This document shows positions 1-9,799 of a stretch of DNA of 64,000 bases, piece after piece (position 1 is the first letter of the stretch; the number at the start of each line of letters is the position of its first letter). The notes beneath the pieces are model-generated. The model was not told the DNA's origin. It ran no database searches and saw only the letters and a list, made by a program, of their open reading frames with translations. The translations under genes were made by a program, and so were the position numbers. This DNA is from Planctomycetota bacterium (GTDB lineage: Bacteria > Planctomycetota > UBA1135 > UBA2386). Where the stretch lies: the NCBI GenBank assembly GCA_016713175.1, contig JADJPQ010000026.1, forward strand, positions 310,001-374,000. The letters run 5' to 3'.

Positions 1-195
1 AGCAACGGCCACGTTCGTCGACGTCGCGTTCACCGCCGCCGACGCGACCACGGCGCGCGAACGCAGGTGGGCCGGCCGCGAGCGGCGCTCGACCGCGGTG
101 GTCGCCGACACCACGGTCCGGTCCGGCGATCCGCTGCGGTGTTCTCGGCGCGGATCGAGTTGTCGCTGCCGCCGCCCGAGGGGCATCGCCGATGA
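1..195 (+). CDS. 3' end of an unidentified gene, frameshifted
   Basis: This is the tail of a gene that begins before the window. Frame 2 reads as a plausible protein (ATATFVDVAFTAADATTARE and on) up to about base 145. A second frame then gives AVFSARIELSLPPPEGHRR and stops at the TGA at 193-195. The TGA overlaps the nhaA start as ATGA, which is the usual coupling in this window and supports this as the true end. Joining the two frames requires one indel near 130-146. Too little remains to name the family. Confidence 0.4.
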   Translation, partial: SNGHVRRRRVHRRRRDHGARTQVGRPRAALDRGGRRHHGPVRRSAAVFSARIELSLPPPEGHRR

Positions 196-1522
196 CGGAC
201 CTTCGCCCCGAGGAACGCAGCGGTCGCATCTCGCCGCTCGCCCAATTGGTGCGCTCGGACGTGTTCCCGAGCCTGCTGCTGGTCGCCGCGACGATCGCCG
301 CCATCGCCGCCGCCAACCTCTGGCCGGATGGCTGGCTGCACCTGTGGCATCAGGACTTCACGCTCCGGCTTCGACGACGCCCGGCTGACGAAGTCGGTCG
401 CGCACTGGATCAACGACGGCCTGATGGTGGTGTTCTTCTTCTTCGTCGGCCTCGAGCTCAAGCACGAGGCCCGCGACGGGCATCTGCAGTCGCTGCGCCA
501 CGCGGCGCTGCCGATCGCCGCGGCGATCGGCGGCATGGCGGTGCCTGCGGCCGTCTACGCCACGACCGTCCTCGCCTGCGGCGCGGAAGCGACGGCGCTG
601 CGCGGCTGGGGCATCCCGATGGCGACCGACATCGCGTTCGCGCTCGGTGTGCTGGCCCTGCTCGGGCGCCGCGTGCCGGCCGGGCTGAAGGTGTTCCTGG
701 CGACGCTCGCGATCGCCGACGACCTCGGCGCCGTGCTGGTGATCGCGATCTTCTACACCGACGAGATCGCGTGGCACTACCTGGCGATCGGCGCCGCGAT
801 CCTGGCGGCCTCGTACGGCGCCAACCGCGCCGGCGTGCGCACCACGTGGCCGTACGTGATCTGCGGCGTGCTGATCTGGCTGACCTTCCTGCAGTCCGGC
901 GTGCACGCGACCATCGCCGGCGTGGCGCTGGCACTGACGGTGCCCGCCCGCCGCGGCCTGGACGAACGCGAGTTCTCGCGCCGTGGCCGCGCGCTGCTCG
1001 ACGAGTTCGACCGCGTCGCCGACCCGACGCCGCGCACCAACGCCGAGCAGCTCGTCGTGGTGCACGAACTGCAGCGTCACGCCGAAGCGGTACAGGCACC
1101 GCTGCAACGCATGGCGCACGGCCTGGCGCCGCGGGTCGCCCACGGCATCGTCCCGGTGTTCGCGCTGGCCAACGCCGGCATCGACCTGCGCAGCGGCCTC
1201 GGCGACGCCATCGACCATCCAGCAGCGCGCGCGGTGTTCCTTGGCCTGCTCGTCGGCAAGCCGGCGGGCGTGCTGCTGGCGAGTCTGCTGGCGGTGAGGC
1301 TTCTCGGTTGCGCACTGCCGGCCAGGGTCACCTGGCGGCACCTGCACGGCGCCGCCTGGCTGGCCGGCATCGGCTTCCCATGTCGCTGTTCATCGACAGC
1401 CTGGCGTTCGCGAACGCTCCGGCTGCGTTCGACGCCGCCAAGATCGCGATCGTCGCCGCGTCGGCGGTCGCCGGCGCGGTCGGGTTCCTGCTGCGCGGAG
1501 CCAGGCCGGCACCCGGCCGTGA
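192..1522 (+). CDS. nhaA: Na+/H+ antiporter NhaA (frameshifted)
   Basis: NhaA is an inner-membrane antiporter that expels Na+ (or Li+) in exchange for protons and controls internal pH and sodium. The three reading frames, joined in order, give a full-length family member: an N-terminal membrane segment (VFPSLLLVAATIAAIAAAN), then HWINDGLMVVFFFFVGLELK, then GIPMATDIAFALG and IADDLGAVLVIAIFY, which carry the aspartates that bind ions in this family, and finally GIGF followed by MSLFIDSLAFA near the end. The frame changes at about 363-370 and at 1377-1381. At the second point one base is missing exactly where the family has GF(T)MSLF. No stop exists in the last frame until far downstream, so a third indel is likely and the end at 1522 is an estimate. 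The start ATG at 192 overlaps the preceding stop. The indels look like sequence errors. Confidence 0.88.
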
Positions 1523-1578
1523 CCCGGAGGGTCCGAGCGACTGGCGCCGGCGAGCATTCGCGCGTGAAGTGCCGGGCC

Positions 1579-3158
1579 ATGCGCGCCGCCCTGTCCCCGT
1601 TCCTGCTCACGACCCTGCTCCACGCCCAGAGTGCGGCGGCGCCACTCGCGCCGCAGACGGTTCCAAAGCGACCGGCCACGCAGACGTCGCGGCTCGCCGA
1701 CGTGCAGAAGTTCCTCGATACGCTGATGAAGCTGCCGCACGGCAACCGCGTCGAGGTCTCGGTGCTCGGCAAGAGCCACGAAGGGCGGCCGTTGCTGCTC
1801 GCCAAGGCGGCGCTGCCGGCGGCGGATCCGCAGCGCCTGCGCGCCGTCGTGATCGCCAACATCCACGCCGGAGAATGCGAAGGCAAGGAGGCGGTGCAGA
1901 TGCTGCTCCGCGAGTTCGCGCTCGGGCAGCACGAAGACCTGCTGCGCGGCGCCGAGCTGTGGTTTCTGCCGGTCTACAACCCCGACGGCAACGAAGCCGT
2001 CGATCGCAAGAACCGCCCCGAACAGAACGGCCCGGACACCGTCGGCAAGCGCCCGAACGGCCAGGGCCTCGACCTCAACCGCGACTTCGTCAAGGCCGAT
2101 GCACCGGAGACGCGCGCTGCTGCGGCTGATCGACACCGTCGATCCGCACGTGTTCATGGACCTGCACACGACCGACGGCAGCACGCACGGCTACCACCTG
2201 ACGTTCGCGCCCAGCCTGGCGACGTCACTCGATCCGGAGATCGCCAGCTACGCGCGCAAGCTGCTCGATGGCGTGACCACGACGATGCAGCAAGCCCACG
2301 GCTACCGCGTGTTCGACTACGGCAACTTCGAGACCCGCGATTGGGAAGGCAACGGCGCGCCGGAGAGCAAGGGGCAACGCGGCTGGTGGACCTACGACTG
2401 GCGGGCCCGCTACGGCATCAATTGGTTCGGTCTGCGCAACCGGATCGCCGTGCTCAGCGAGGCCTACAGCTATGCCGACTTCCAGACCCGGATCGCCGCG
2501 ACTCGCGCGTTCGTGCTGACGGTGCTCGGCAAGGCGGCGGCCGATCGCGACAAGCTGCGCGCCACCTGCGAACGCGCCGACCGGCGACTGGTGCGGCCGG
2601 ACGCGCCGCAGTATCTCGGCTTCGATTCGGCGTTCGGCGACCCCGAGTTCCTGCCTGGTGCTGGTCGGCGAGGTCGACCGGATCGACCTGCCGGACGGTG
2701 TCGGCACGCGACTGGCGATGAAGTCCGGTTTCACCACCGAGACGATGCCGGTGGTCCGCCGTTTCCGCGCGCGGCAGCAGATCGCGCTGCCGTTCGGTTG
2801 GGCGCTGGCCGATGCCGAGGCCGCGGTGCTCGATGCCTTGCAGTTGCAAGGTATTGTCTTCGAAAAACTGGCAGAACCGCGACGCGTCGTCGTGCAGCAG
2901 TTCGCCGTGACCAACAAGCGCAAGCCCAAGCGGCCCTACCAGGGCCATCAGGAACTGCAGCTGTCGGGGACCTGGCAACCCGAGGCGACGATCGAACTGC
3001 CGGCCGGCACGACCTGGATCCCGGGCCGGCAGCCGCGGGCGCGAGTGGCGGCGCAGCTGCTGGAGCCGCAGAGCGAGGATTCGTTGTCGACCTGGAACTA
3101 CCTGGAGGCGCGGACGACCGATACGTATCCGGTGTTGCGCGTGCTGCGGCAGCCATAG
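1579..3158 (+). CDS. exported M14-family zinc carboxypeptidase (frameshifted)
   Basis: This is a secreted metallopeptidase of the M14 (carboxypeptidase A-like) family, expected to cut residues from peptide C-termini using one zinc ion. The ATG at 1579 is followed by a signal peptide (MRAALSPFLLTTLLHAQSAA). Zinc ligands fit H and E of NIHAGECEGKE and the later H of FMDLHTTDGSTHGYHLT. LSEAYSYADF would supply the catalytic Glu. Loops such as LWFLPVYNPDGNE and GLDLNRDF are typical of the family. The frame changes near 2100 and again near 2655, and the last part, probably a C-terminal beta domain, ends at the TAG at 3156-3158. With two indels corrected the protein is about 526 residues. The indels are probably errors, since motifs on both sides are intact. 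Confidence 0.85.
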
Positions 3159-3253
3159 ACGTGGATCCGTCGGCGCGAGAACCGCCGATGCGACTCGGCC
3201 GAACCCTTGACCACGGCCGGCGCCATGCGATGCTGCCCGGGCCTCTCTCGACC

Positions 3254-4090
3254 ATGCCTGCACTGCTCCGTATCGAACTCCTTGGCGTGCACGAACTGTG
3301 GCGCACCGGCGGCCCCGCGGCCGCCGATGAAGCGTTCGCCGATCTGCACGATCTCGTCCTCGACACCGCACGCAACCTCGACGTCGCCCAAAGCCTCGTC
3401 GGCGACCTCGACGGTGAAGGCTGCACGATCGTCTGTCCGGTGCCCGAAGCGGCGCTGGCGCTCGGTCGCAAGGTCTTCCGCCGCGCGTGGCTGGAACCGC
3501 GCACACCGGACGAACCCCGGATGTGGCTGCGCGGCGTCATCGTCGACGGCCGCGACGGCCGGGCGCCCCGAGCGCAGGTACCGAGCGACGAACTGGCGGG
3601 CATCCAGGAGAGCCGCTGGAACGGCGCGGCATTCGAAGCGATGGCGGTCTTGCGCGCCGGCTGGCGCGGCATGCGCCTGCTGGTCGCCGACTCCGTGCTG
3701 ACCGACCCGCTGCGCGGCATGTTCCGGATCCCGCTCGGGCGACTCGGCGTCATCCCGTTCCGGCGCATGAACCACACGCCGTATCCGGGACCCTTGGCGC
3801 GCGGTTTCCAGGACCTGATGTGGATGGCCGAGGTGCGGCACGAATGGGGCCAGTATGTCAACCGGATGAAGCAGCGGATGTTGTGGAGTTCGCACGACGA
3901 CGGCGAACTCGGCCACGCGGCGGCGACGCAGGTGATGTTCTGGGAATGCGACGCGATCCTGCAGTCCGTGGTGCGCAAGAACGAGCAGCAGGACCGGCTG
4001 GGCCACGGCGCCTTCGATCGCCACGACGAGCCTGCCGGCGAGCCGGTCGAGGGCCAGCCGCCCGAACAGCCGGAGACGCCGGCGTCGTGA
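3254..4090 (+). CDS. conserved hypothetical protein upstream of recBD
   Basis: I do not recognise a named family. The protein is about 278 residues, has no signal peptide or membrane segment, and ends in a low-complexity acidic/proline tail. The N-terminal 120 residues (LLRIELLGVHELW, a helix, then GDLDGEGCTIVCPVPEAALALG, then MWLRGVIVDGRD) have the strand-helix-strand rhythm of a degenerate nucleotide-cyclase-like domain; this is inference from pattern only. The ATG at 3254 is preferred over an in-frame ATG at 3230 because the conserved-looking part starts there, but either is possible. It lies 50 bases upstream of recB on the same strand. It is far too short to be RecC, which is otherwise missing here. 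Confidence 0.6.
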   Translation: MPALLRIELLGVHELWRTGGPAAADEAFADLHDLVLDTARNLDVAQSLVGDLDGEGCTIVCPVPEAALALGRKVFRRAWLEPRTPDEPRMWLRGVIVDGRDGRAPRAQVPSDELAGIQESRWNGAAFEAMAVLRAGWRGMRLLVADSVLTDPLRGMFRIPLGRLGVIPFRRMNHTPYPGPLARGFQDLMWMAEVRHEWGQYVNRMKQRMLWSSHDDGELGHAAATQVMFWECDAILQSVVRKNEQQDRLGHGAFDRHDEPAGEPVEGQPPEQPETPAS

Positions 4091-4140
4091 TCGCGCGCTG
4101 ACCGCTGGCACGCGGTGACCCTGGCGCCGACGATGCGGCG

Positions 4141-7100
4141 ATGACCGAGGCGTTCGATCTGGCCAACGCGCCGCTGACCGACGGCACCGTGCTGCTCGAG
4201 GCCAGCGCTGGCACCGGCAAGACCTGGACGCTGTGCGGCATCGTGCTCAGGCTGCTGCTGGAGAAGAGCGTCGACGATCTGACCCAGGTGCTGGTGGTCA
4301 CGTTCACGATCGCGGCGACCGAAGAACTGAAAACCCGGCTGCGCACCGGGCTGCAGCGCGCCGAGGCGGCGTGTCGCACCGGCGACGATCCCGATCCGTT
4401 CTATCGCGGCCTGCGTCGGCACGGTGAAGCTGGCGCGCGACGTTGCGCGCAGGCGCTCGCCGAGTTCGACCGGTTGACGATCTCGACGATCCACGGGTTC
4501 TGCAAACGACTGCTCGAGGAAGCGGCGTTCGAGAGTCACACGCCGTTCCACGTGGAATTCGTCGAGGACGAAGTGCCGCTGCTGCATGCGGCCGCCGAGG
4601 ATGCGCTGCGGCAGCATGGCTTCGTCGACGAGCCGATGCGCGGCGCCGCAGTCGCGGTCGCCGAGGTGACGCCGACCGCGCTGGTGCGCGACTTCCGGAC
4701 CTGGCAGCATACCCCGCGGGTGCGGCTGGTGGACGACGGCGGCGATCCGGAGGCCGCGGTGGCCGAGATCGGCCAACGATTGGCCGACTGCCGCGATGCG
4801 CTCGATGAGCGCGCGCTGCAGATCCTGGGGACCCTGCGCCTGAAGAAGGACGAGCAACCAAAACACCCGCTCGGCCTCGATCCGACGGCAATGGGCAAGG
4901 AACTGCGACAGCGGCTGCAACACCAGCCGGCGACCGCATTGGCCCAGTGTCAGGCGATCCCCGGGCTGCGCAAGCAGGTCCTGAGCGAGTACGTCACGTT
5001 GCTGGACCACCCGTTCTTCGCCGCCTGTGACGGCGTCCGTGCCGCCCACGACCGCTTCGTCGTCGCCTTCCGCCACCAACTGCTGACGACGATGGCCCGC
5101 CGGCTGCGCGGCCACAAGCAGACCCGCGCCGTGCTGACGTTCCAGGATCTGCTCGAACGGACCGAAGCAGCACTGCGCGATCCGCACCGCAGGAAACACC
5201 TGATCGACGCGGTACAGCAGAAGTGGCGGATCGCGCTGATCGACGAGTTCCAGGACACCGATCCCGTCCAGTACCGGATCTTCGCCACCTGCTTCCGCGA
5301 CGCCCCGCTGTTCCTGATCGGCGACCCCAAGCAGTCGATCTACGCGTTCCGCGGCGCCGACATCGAGTCGTATCTGGCGGCCCGCAACGACGCGGTGCAT
5401 CGATGGAGCCTGACCACCAACTGGCGTTCGAACGCGCGACTCGTCGCCGCTGTCGATCGGCTGTTCGCGCGGCCGCGGCCGTTCGTGCACACCGGCATCG
5501 CGATGACCAGGGTGGCCGCAGCGTGCGCTGCGGGCGAACGCGAGGTGGGCAACGATGCCGGCGGCGCGCTGCGCTGGCGCTTCGTGCCCGCGGTGGGCAA
5601 GAGCAGGCAACTGCCGCGGATCGATGCCGAAGCCGCGATCGCCGCCGATGTTGCCACCGAGGTCACCCGACTGCTCCGCAGTACGGTGCAGATCGATGAT
5701 CGGGCCCTGGCCGCCAGCGACATCGCCGTGCTGACCCGCACCAACGCGCAGGCGCTGGACGTGCAAGCCGCTCTGCGCCGCGCCGGCGTGCCGTCGGCGA
5801 TCGGCAAGGCCGGCGACATCTTCGAAGCCGAAGAGATCGAGGAGATCGAGACGTTCCTGCACGCGGTGCTGCACTGCCGCCAGGCCGGCCGACTGCGCGC
5901 CGCCGCGGCGACCCGCCTGTATGGCCTCGACGCCGAGGGGCTCGCCCGGCTGCACGACGACACGCTGCTGGAGAGCCTGATCCGCCAGTTCGAGGACTGG
6001 CGCCGGCTCTGGCACCGCCACGGTTTCGTCGTGCTGTTCGAGCAACTGCTCGCCGACCGCGCGGTGCGTTCGCGGATGCTGCAGCGCGCCGATGGCCAAC
6101 GCCGGCTGACCAACTGGTTGCAGATCGTTGAACTGCTGCACCACGCCGAACACACGCACCGGCTCGCACCGGACGCGCTGGTGACCTGGTTGCAGCGCGA
6201 ACGGGCGCACCGCCAGGAGATCGACTTCCGCGAACGCGAACTGCGGCTCGAGACCGATGCTGAAGCGGTGCAGATCCTGACCGTGCACGGCAGCAAGGGC
6301 CTCGAGTACGAAGTCGTGTTCTGTCCCTATCTCTGGGACTCGCGCGCCGCGCCGACCGCCGGCGTCGTCGTTGCCGAACCGCGCCCCGAGGCCGACCCCG
6401 ACGGCATCGCGCCGACGCATGCCCTGGCCTTCGATGTCGACAGGAACGATCCGCTGTGGCTTCGCGCCGAGACCGAACGGCTGGCCGAGGACCTGCGCCT
6501 GTGCTACGTGGCGCTGACGCGGGCGCGCCGCCGCTGCTACGTGCATTGGGGCCCCCTCGGACATCAGCTCCGCAACGCCCCGCGCTCGGCGCTGGCGTGG
6601 CTGCTGATGGGACCGACCGATCTGACCGACGACCGATGGCCGGCGACGTGGCCGGAGTCCTGCAACAGCCAGATCGGGCAATGGCGCAGCGACCTGGCCA
6701 GGTTCGTGGCCGCCGCTGACGACCTGATGCAGATCGACAGCGCCACGACTGCGGAACCCCAGGCTTGGAGCCTGCCCGCCGCACCGGCTCGCCCGGCGCC
6801 GCGCGCCTTGCCCGAACCGGCGAAGCCGTGGCACGTGCAGAGTTTCACGGCGCTGGTGGCCGAACTGCCGACCGACGACGTGCCGCGCGATCGCGACGAG
6901 ATCGCCGCCGCGCCGACCACCACGGCCACCGCGCCGGCCACCGGCATGTTCGCGTTCGCCCGCGGTGCCCGCGCCGGACAGTGCCTGCACGCGATCCTCG
7001 AGCACGTCGACCTGCAACGGCTGGACGAACCGGCGGCCCGGCGGCTGGTGACCACGACGCTGCAACGTCACGGTCTGAACGACCCGGCGGCGCACGGCGG

Positions 7101-7695
7101 CCCCCTGCAACCGGTCGACGACGTGCTGGCGATGCTGCGCGAACTGGCGGCGACGGCGATACCGCGCGTCGCAGCGACGTTCGCACAGGTGTGCGGCGGC
7201 GATCGCCTGCCCGAATGGCAGTTCCACTTGCGCACCGGTGTCGCCCGCGTCCCGGCGCTGGCGTCGGTGTTTGCCCAGCACGCTGCCGCGCCGATTGCCG
7301 GCTACGCCGATCGTTTGCGCGAACTGACCGGCCGCCAGGTCGACGCGCTGCTGACCGGTTGCCTCGATCTGGTCGTCGCCTGGCATGGCCGTCACTGGAT
7401 CATCGACTGGAAGTCCAACCATCTCGGCAACGACGTCGCCGACTATGCGCCGGCCGCGTTGCAGCGCGACATGTTCGATCACGACTACGTGCTGCAGTAC
7501 CACCTGTATGCACTGGCGCTCCATCGCCATCTGCGCCTGCGCTTGCACGACTACGATTTCGACCGCCACTTCGGCGGCATCGTCTATGTCTATCTGCGCG
7601 GTATCCGCACCGGCACCGACCACGGCCTGTTCGTCGACCAACCGAGCGCCGCGCTGATCGCTGCCCTCGATCGCTGGGCGGAGGGCGGATCATGA
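4141..7695 (+). CDS. recB: exodeoxyribonuclease V beta subunit (RecB)
   Basis: RecB is the 3'-5' helicase and nuclease subunit of the RecBCD enzyme, which resects double-strand breaks and loads RecA. The 1184-residue frame is intact. Superfamily I helicase motifs appear in order: Walker A EASAGTGKT (residues 20-28), motif II IDEFQDTDPVQY (about 367), motif V-like LTVHGSKGLEYE (about 713) and motif VI CYVALTRARRR (about 787). The C-terminal nuclease has the RecB-type D...D-W-K signature (CLDLVVAW, then IIDWKSNHLG at about 1086). The stop overlaps the recD start. RecB normally works with RecC and RecD; recC is not adjacent here. This is RecB rather than AddA because the partner gene is recD. 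Confidence 0.93.
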   Translation: MTEAFDLANAPLTDGTVLLEASAGTGKTWTLCGIVLRLLLEKSVDDLTQVLVVTFTIAATEELKTRLRTGLQRAEAACRTGDDPDPFYRGLRRHGEAGARRCAQALAEFDRLTISTIHGFCKRLLEEAAFESHTPFHVEFVEDEVPLLHAAAEDALRQHGFVDEPMRGAAVAVAEVTPTALVRDFRTWQHTPRVRLVDDGGDPEAAVAEIGQRLADCRDALDERALQILGTLRLKKDEQPKHPLGLDPTAMGKELRQRLQHQPATALAQCQAIPGLRKQVLSEYVTLLDHPFFAACDGVRAAHDRFVVAFRHQLLTTMARRLRGHKQTRAVLTFQDLLERTEAALRDPHRRKHLIDAVQQKWRIALIDEFQDTDPVQYRIFATCFRDAPLFLIGDPKQSIYAFRGADIESYLAARNDAVHRWSLTTNWRSNARLVAAVDRLFARPRPFVHTGIAMTRVAAACAAGEREVGNDAGGALRWRFVPAVGKSRQLPRIDAEAAIAADVATEVTRLLRSTVQIDDRALAASDIAVLTRTNAQALDVQAALRRAGVPSAIGKAGDIFEAEEIEEIETFLHAVLHCRQAGRLRAAAATRLYGLDAEGLARLHDDTLLESLIRQFEDWRRLWHRHGFVVLFEQLLADRAVRSRMLQRADGQRRLTNWLQIVELLHHAEHTHRLAPDALVTWLQRERAHRQEIDFRERELRLETDAEAVQILTVHGSKGLEYEVVFCPYLWDSRAAPTAGVVVAEPRPEADPDGIAPTHALAFDVDRNDPLWLRAETERLAEDLRLCYVALTRARRRCYVHWGPLGHQLRNAPRSALAWLLMGPTDLTDDRWPATWPESCNSQIGQWRSDLARFVAAADDLMQIDSATTAEPQAWSLPAAPARPAPRALPEPAKPWHVQSFTALVAELPTDDVPRDRDEIAAAPTTTATAPATGMFAFARGARAGQCLHAILEHVDLQRLDEPAARRLVTTTLQRHGLNDPAAHGGPLQPVDDVLAMLRELAATAIPRVAATFAQVCGGDRLPEWQFHLRTGVARVPALASVFAQHAAAPIAGYADRLRELTGRQVDALLTGCLDLVVAWHGRHWIIDWKSNHLGNDVADYAPAALQRDMFDHDYVLQYHLYALALHRHLRLRLHDYDFDRHFGGIVYVYLRGIRTGTDHGLFVDQPSAALIAALDRWAEGGS

Positions 7696-9452
7696 ACGAA
7701 CAGCCCGCCGACGACCTGCTGCCCGAGGTCGCCGTACACACGGCCGCCTTGCTGCAGAGCCTGGGGCCACGTGCCGAGTCCGACCTGCTGCGCGCGACGA
7801 TGCTGCTGCTCGAACTGGCGCGCGCCGACGGTGATGCCTGCGTCACGCTCGCCGATCACCAGGGCCACGTGGCGCCGACCTGCAGCCAGCCGTTGCCACT
7901 CGCGGCGGCATGGCAACAACGACTGCTGGCGACGACGCTGTGCGGTGACGGCACCACGGACACGCCGCTGGTGCTGCGCTCCGGGCGCCTGTGGCTGCTG
8001 CGCCAGTTCCGCTGCGAACAACGAATCGCCGCGTGGGTCCGACAACGGCTGCAGATGCCTCCGCTGCACTCCCCTGCCGCCGTCGCCACCGCGATGCGCG
8101 AAGTCGGCGCCGCCCCCACCGGCGCGACGGACTGGCAGGCCGTCGGTGTGTTCGCTGCGGCGCGTTCACCGCTCGCGATCCTGACCGGCGGCCCCGGCAC
8201 CGGCAAGACGACGACCGTCGCCCGACTGTTCGCGGTGCTGCAGCGCCTGCAACCCGGCATGACCGCTGCGTTCGCCGCCCCGACCGGCAAGGCCGCGGCG
8301 CGCCTGCAGCAGGCCATCGCCGAGCGCTCCGCCGCGCTCGGCCTGACGCTCGACGAAGACCGGGTCACTACGCAGACGCTGCATCGGCTGCTCGGCTACC
8401 TGCCAGTCGACGATGCGTTCCGGCATGGCCCACAACGCCCATTGCCGTGGGATCTGGTGGTCGTCGACGAGGCGTCGATGGTCGACCTGGCGTTGGTCGA
8501 TGCGTTGCTGGCGGCCCTGCGACCCGATGCCCGGCTGCTCCTCGTCGGCGACCAGGATCAGCTCGCTTCGATCGCGAGCGGTCAGGTACTCGGCGATCTG
8601 TGCCGGGCCGCAACGCCACGAACTGGCGTCGGCACCCGACTCGCCGCCGACTGGCGGCTGGCGTTCGACGCATCACTACCGATCCAGCCGGACCCCAACC
8701 CCCTCGCCGACGTGACGATCGCGTTGCGCCAGAACCACCGCTTCGCCACGCAACCCGGCATCGGCACGTTCGCGCAGGCGATGCAGCAACGCGATGCCGG
8801 CATGGCACTCGCCGCCCTGCGCCACGGCCACGCCGATCTGCGGCTGCTGCCCCCTGCCGCCACCGACACGCTGCTGCCGTCGCTGCAACAGCACGTACTC
8901 GCCGTCGCCAACGCCAGGGACGCCGGCGACGCGCTGGCGACGCTGGCTCGAGCGCGCATCCTGTGCGCGACTCGCCACGGCCAGAACGGCGTGTTGACCT
9001 GGAACCGACGCTGTGAAGAACTGCTGCATCGCGGCGGGCACCGGCTGACCGGCCCCTGGTATCGCGGTCGCCCCATCCTGATCACCGCGAACGACCCGCA
9101 GACGCGCCTGTTCAACGGCGACCTCGGCGTCGCCTGGCCGGATGCCGAGGGTCGCGAGCTGATCTGGTTCGGCGAAGGCGAGTCGCTGCGCGCGGTGTCG
9201 CCGTTGCGCCTGCCGGCCCACGAGACCGCATGGGCGATGACGGTGCACAAGGCGCAGGGCAGCGAGTTCGCGCAGGTGCTGCTGATGATGCCGGACAAAC
9301 CCGGGCCATCCTGGCAGGCGGCGCTGATCTACACCGCGATCACGCGTGCCCAGCGAACGGCAACCGTCGTCGCCGACCCCGATCTGCTGGCCCCGGCGCT
9401 GGCCAACTGGCAGAGCCGCAGTTCTGGCCTGGCGGAAGCTCTCGCCGACTGA
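7692..9452 (+). CDS. recD: exodeoxyribonuclease V alpha subunit (RecD)
   Basis: RecD is the 5'-3' helicase subunit of RecBCD. The 586-residue frame has Walker A GGPGTGKTTT (about residue 165), VVDEASMVD (about 257), GDQDQLASI (about 287), TVHKAQGSEF (about 516) and YTAITRAQR (about 546), in the order expected for superfamily IB helicases. The N-terminal region before the ATPase is the short RecB-binding part typical of true RecD, so it is not the longer RecD2. The start ATG at 7692 overlaps the recB stop as ATGA. No frameshift was seen. Confidence 0.93.
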   Translation: MNEQPADDLLPEVAVHTAALLQSLGPRAESDLLRATMLLLELARADGDACVTLADHQGHVAPTCSQPLPLAAAWQQRLLATTLCGDGTTDTPLVLRSGRLWLLRQFRCEQRIAAWVRQRLQMPPLHSPAAVATAMREVGAAPTGATDWQAVGVFAAARSPLAILTGGPGTGKTTTVARLFAVLQRLQPGMTAAFAAPTGKAAARLQQAIAERSAALGLTLDEDRVTTQTLHRLLGYLPVDDAFRHGPQRPLPWDLVVVDEASMVDLALVDALLAALRPDARLLLVGDQDQLASIASGQVLGDLCRAATPRTGVGTRLAADWRLAFDASLPIQPDPNPLADVTIALRQNHRFATQPGIGTFAQAMQQRDAGMALAALRHGHADLRLLPPAATDTLLPSLQQHVLAVANARDAGDALATLARARILCATRHGQNGVLTWNRRCEELLHRGGHRLTGPWYRGRPILITANDPQTRLFNGDLGVAWPDAEGRELIWFGEGESLRAVSPLRLPAHETAWAMTVHKAQGSEFAQVLLMMPDKPGPSWQAALIYTAITRAQRTATVVADPDLLAPALANWQSRSSGLAEALAD

Positions 9453-9535
9453 AGCGGTCGGGCGCAACCGGCAACGAGGAAGGGCCGCCGCCACCAGGAC
9501 TCACGGCGAGCGCCGCGACGAAACTATCGAACAAG

Positions 9536-9796
9536 ATGCACTCGACCCATCACCGCAGTTCGATTCCAGTCGATCTCACGTCGTTCGGCCTGAACGGTTG
9601 CAGCGGCTACACGTCGGTCGATGTCGTGGACCTGGTGGGCAGTGCCGGCGGCACGGCGACGGCGAGAACGTCGATTCCGAACAATCCAGCGCTCGCCGGC
9701 CTGGTGGTGTTCCACCAGGCGATGCACGTGGCTCCGGCGACGGTGCGGCCGCTGCCGGGTGCGTTGTCGAATGCGGCGGAATCGACGCTGCGCTGA
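9536..9796 (+). pseudogene. orphan C-terminal module of an exported protein
   Basis: An 86-codon frame with no signal peptide and no upstream domain. Its sequence (VDLTSFGLNGCSGYTSVDVV, then GTATARTSIPNNPALAGL, then FHQAMHV and ALSNAAEST) matches in layout the C-terminal ends of exported proteins elsewhere in this window, for example the end of the gene at 11808-12914. In those proteins the pattern is a hydrophobic strand, a Cys-containing loop, then P-x-P-N-x-P-x-L-x-G-L and a final strand. I infer that this is the leftover 3' end of a deleted or rearranged exported-protein gene. It lies between recD and a convergent gene of the same general type. Confidence 0.5.
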
Positions 9797-9799
9797 AGC

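Noticed and set aside
2731..7641. 1636-codon open frame antisense to recB and its neighbours
   Set aside because: It is the shadow of high-GC third positions in recB. It has no domain motifs, is rich in Arg/Gln/His as expected for antisense frames, and recB motifs are complete on the other strand.
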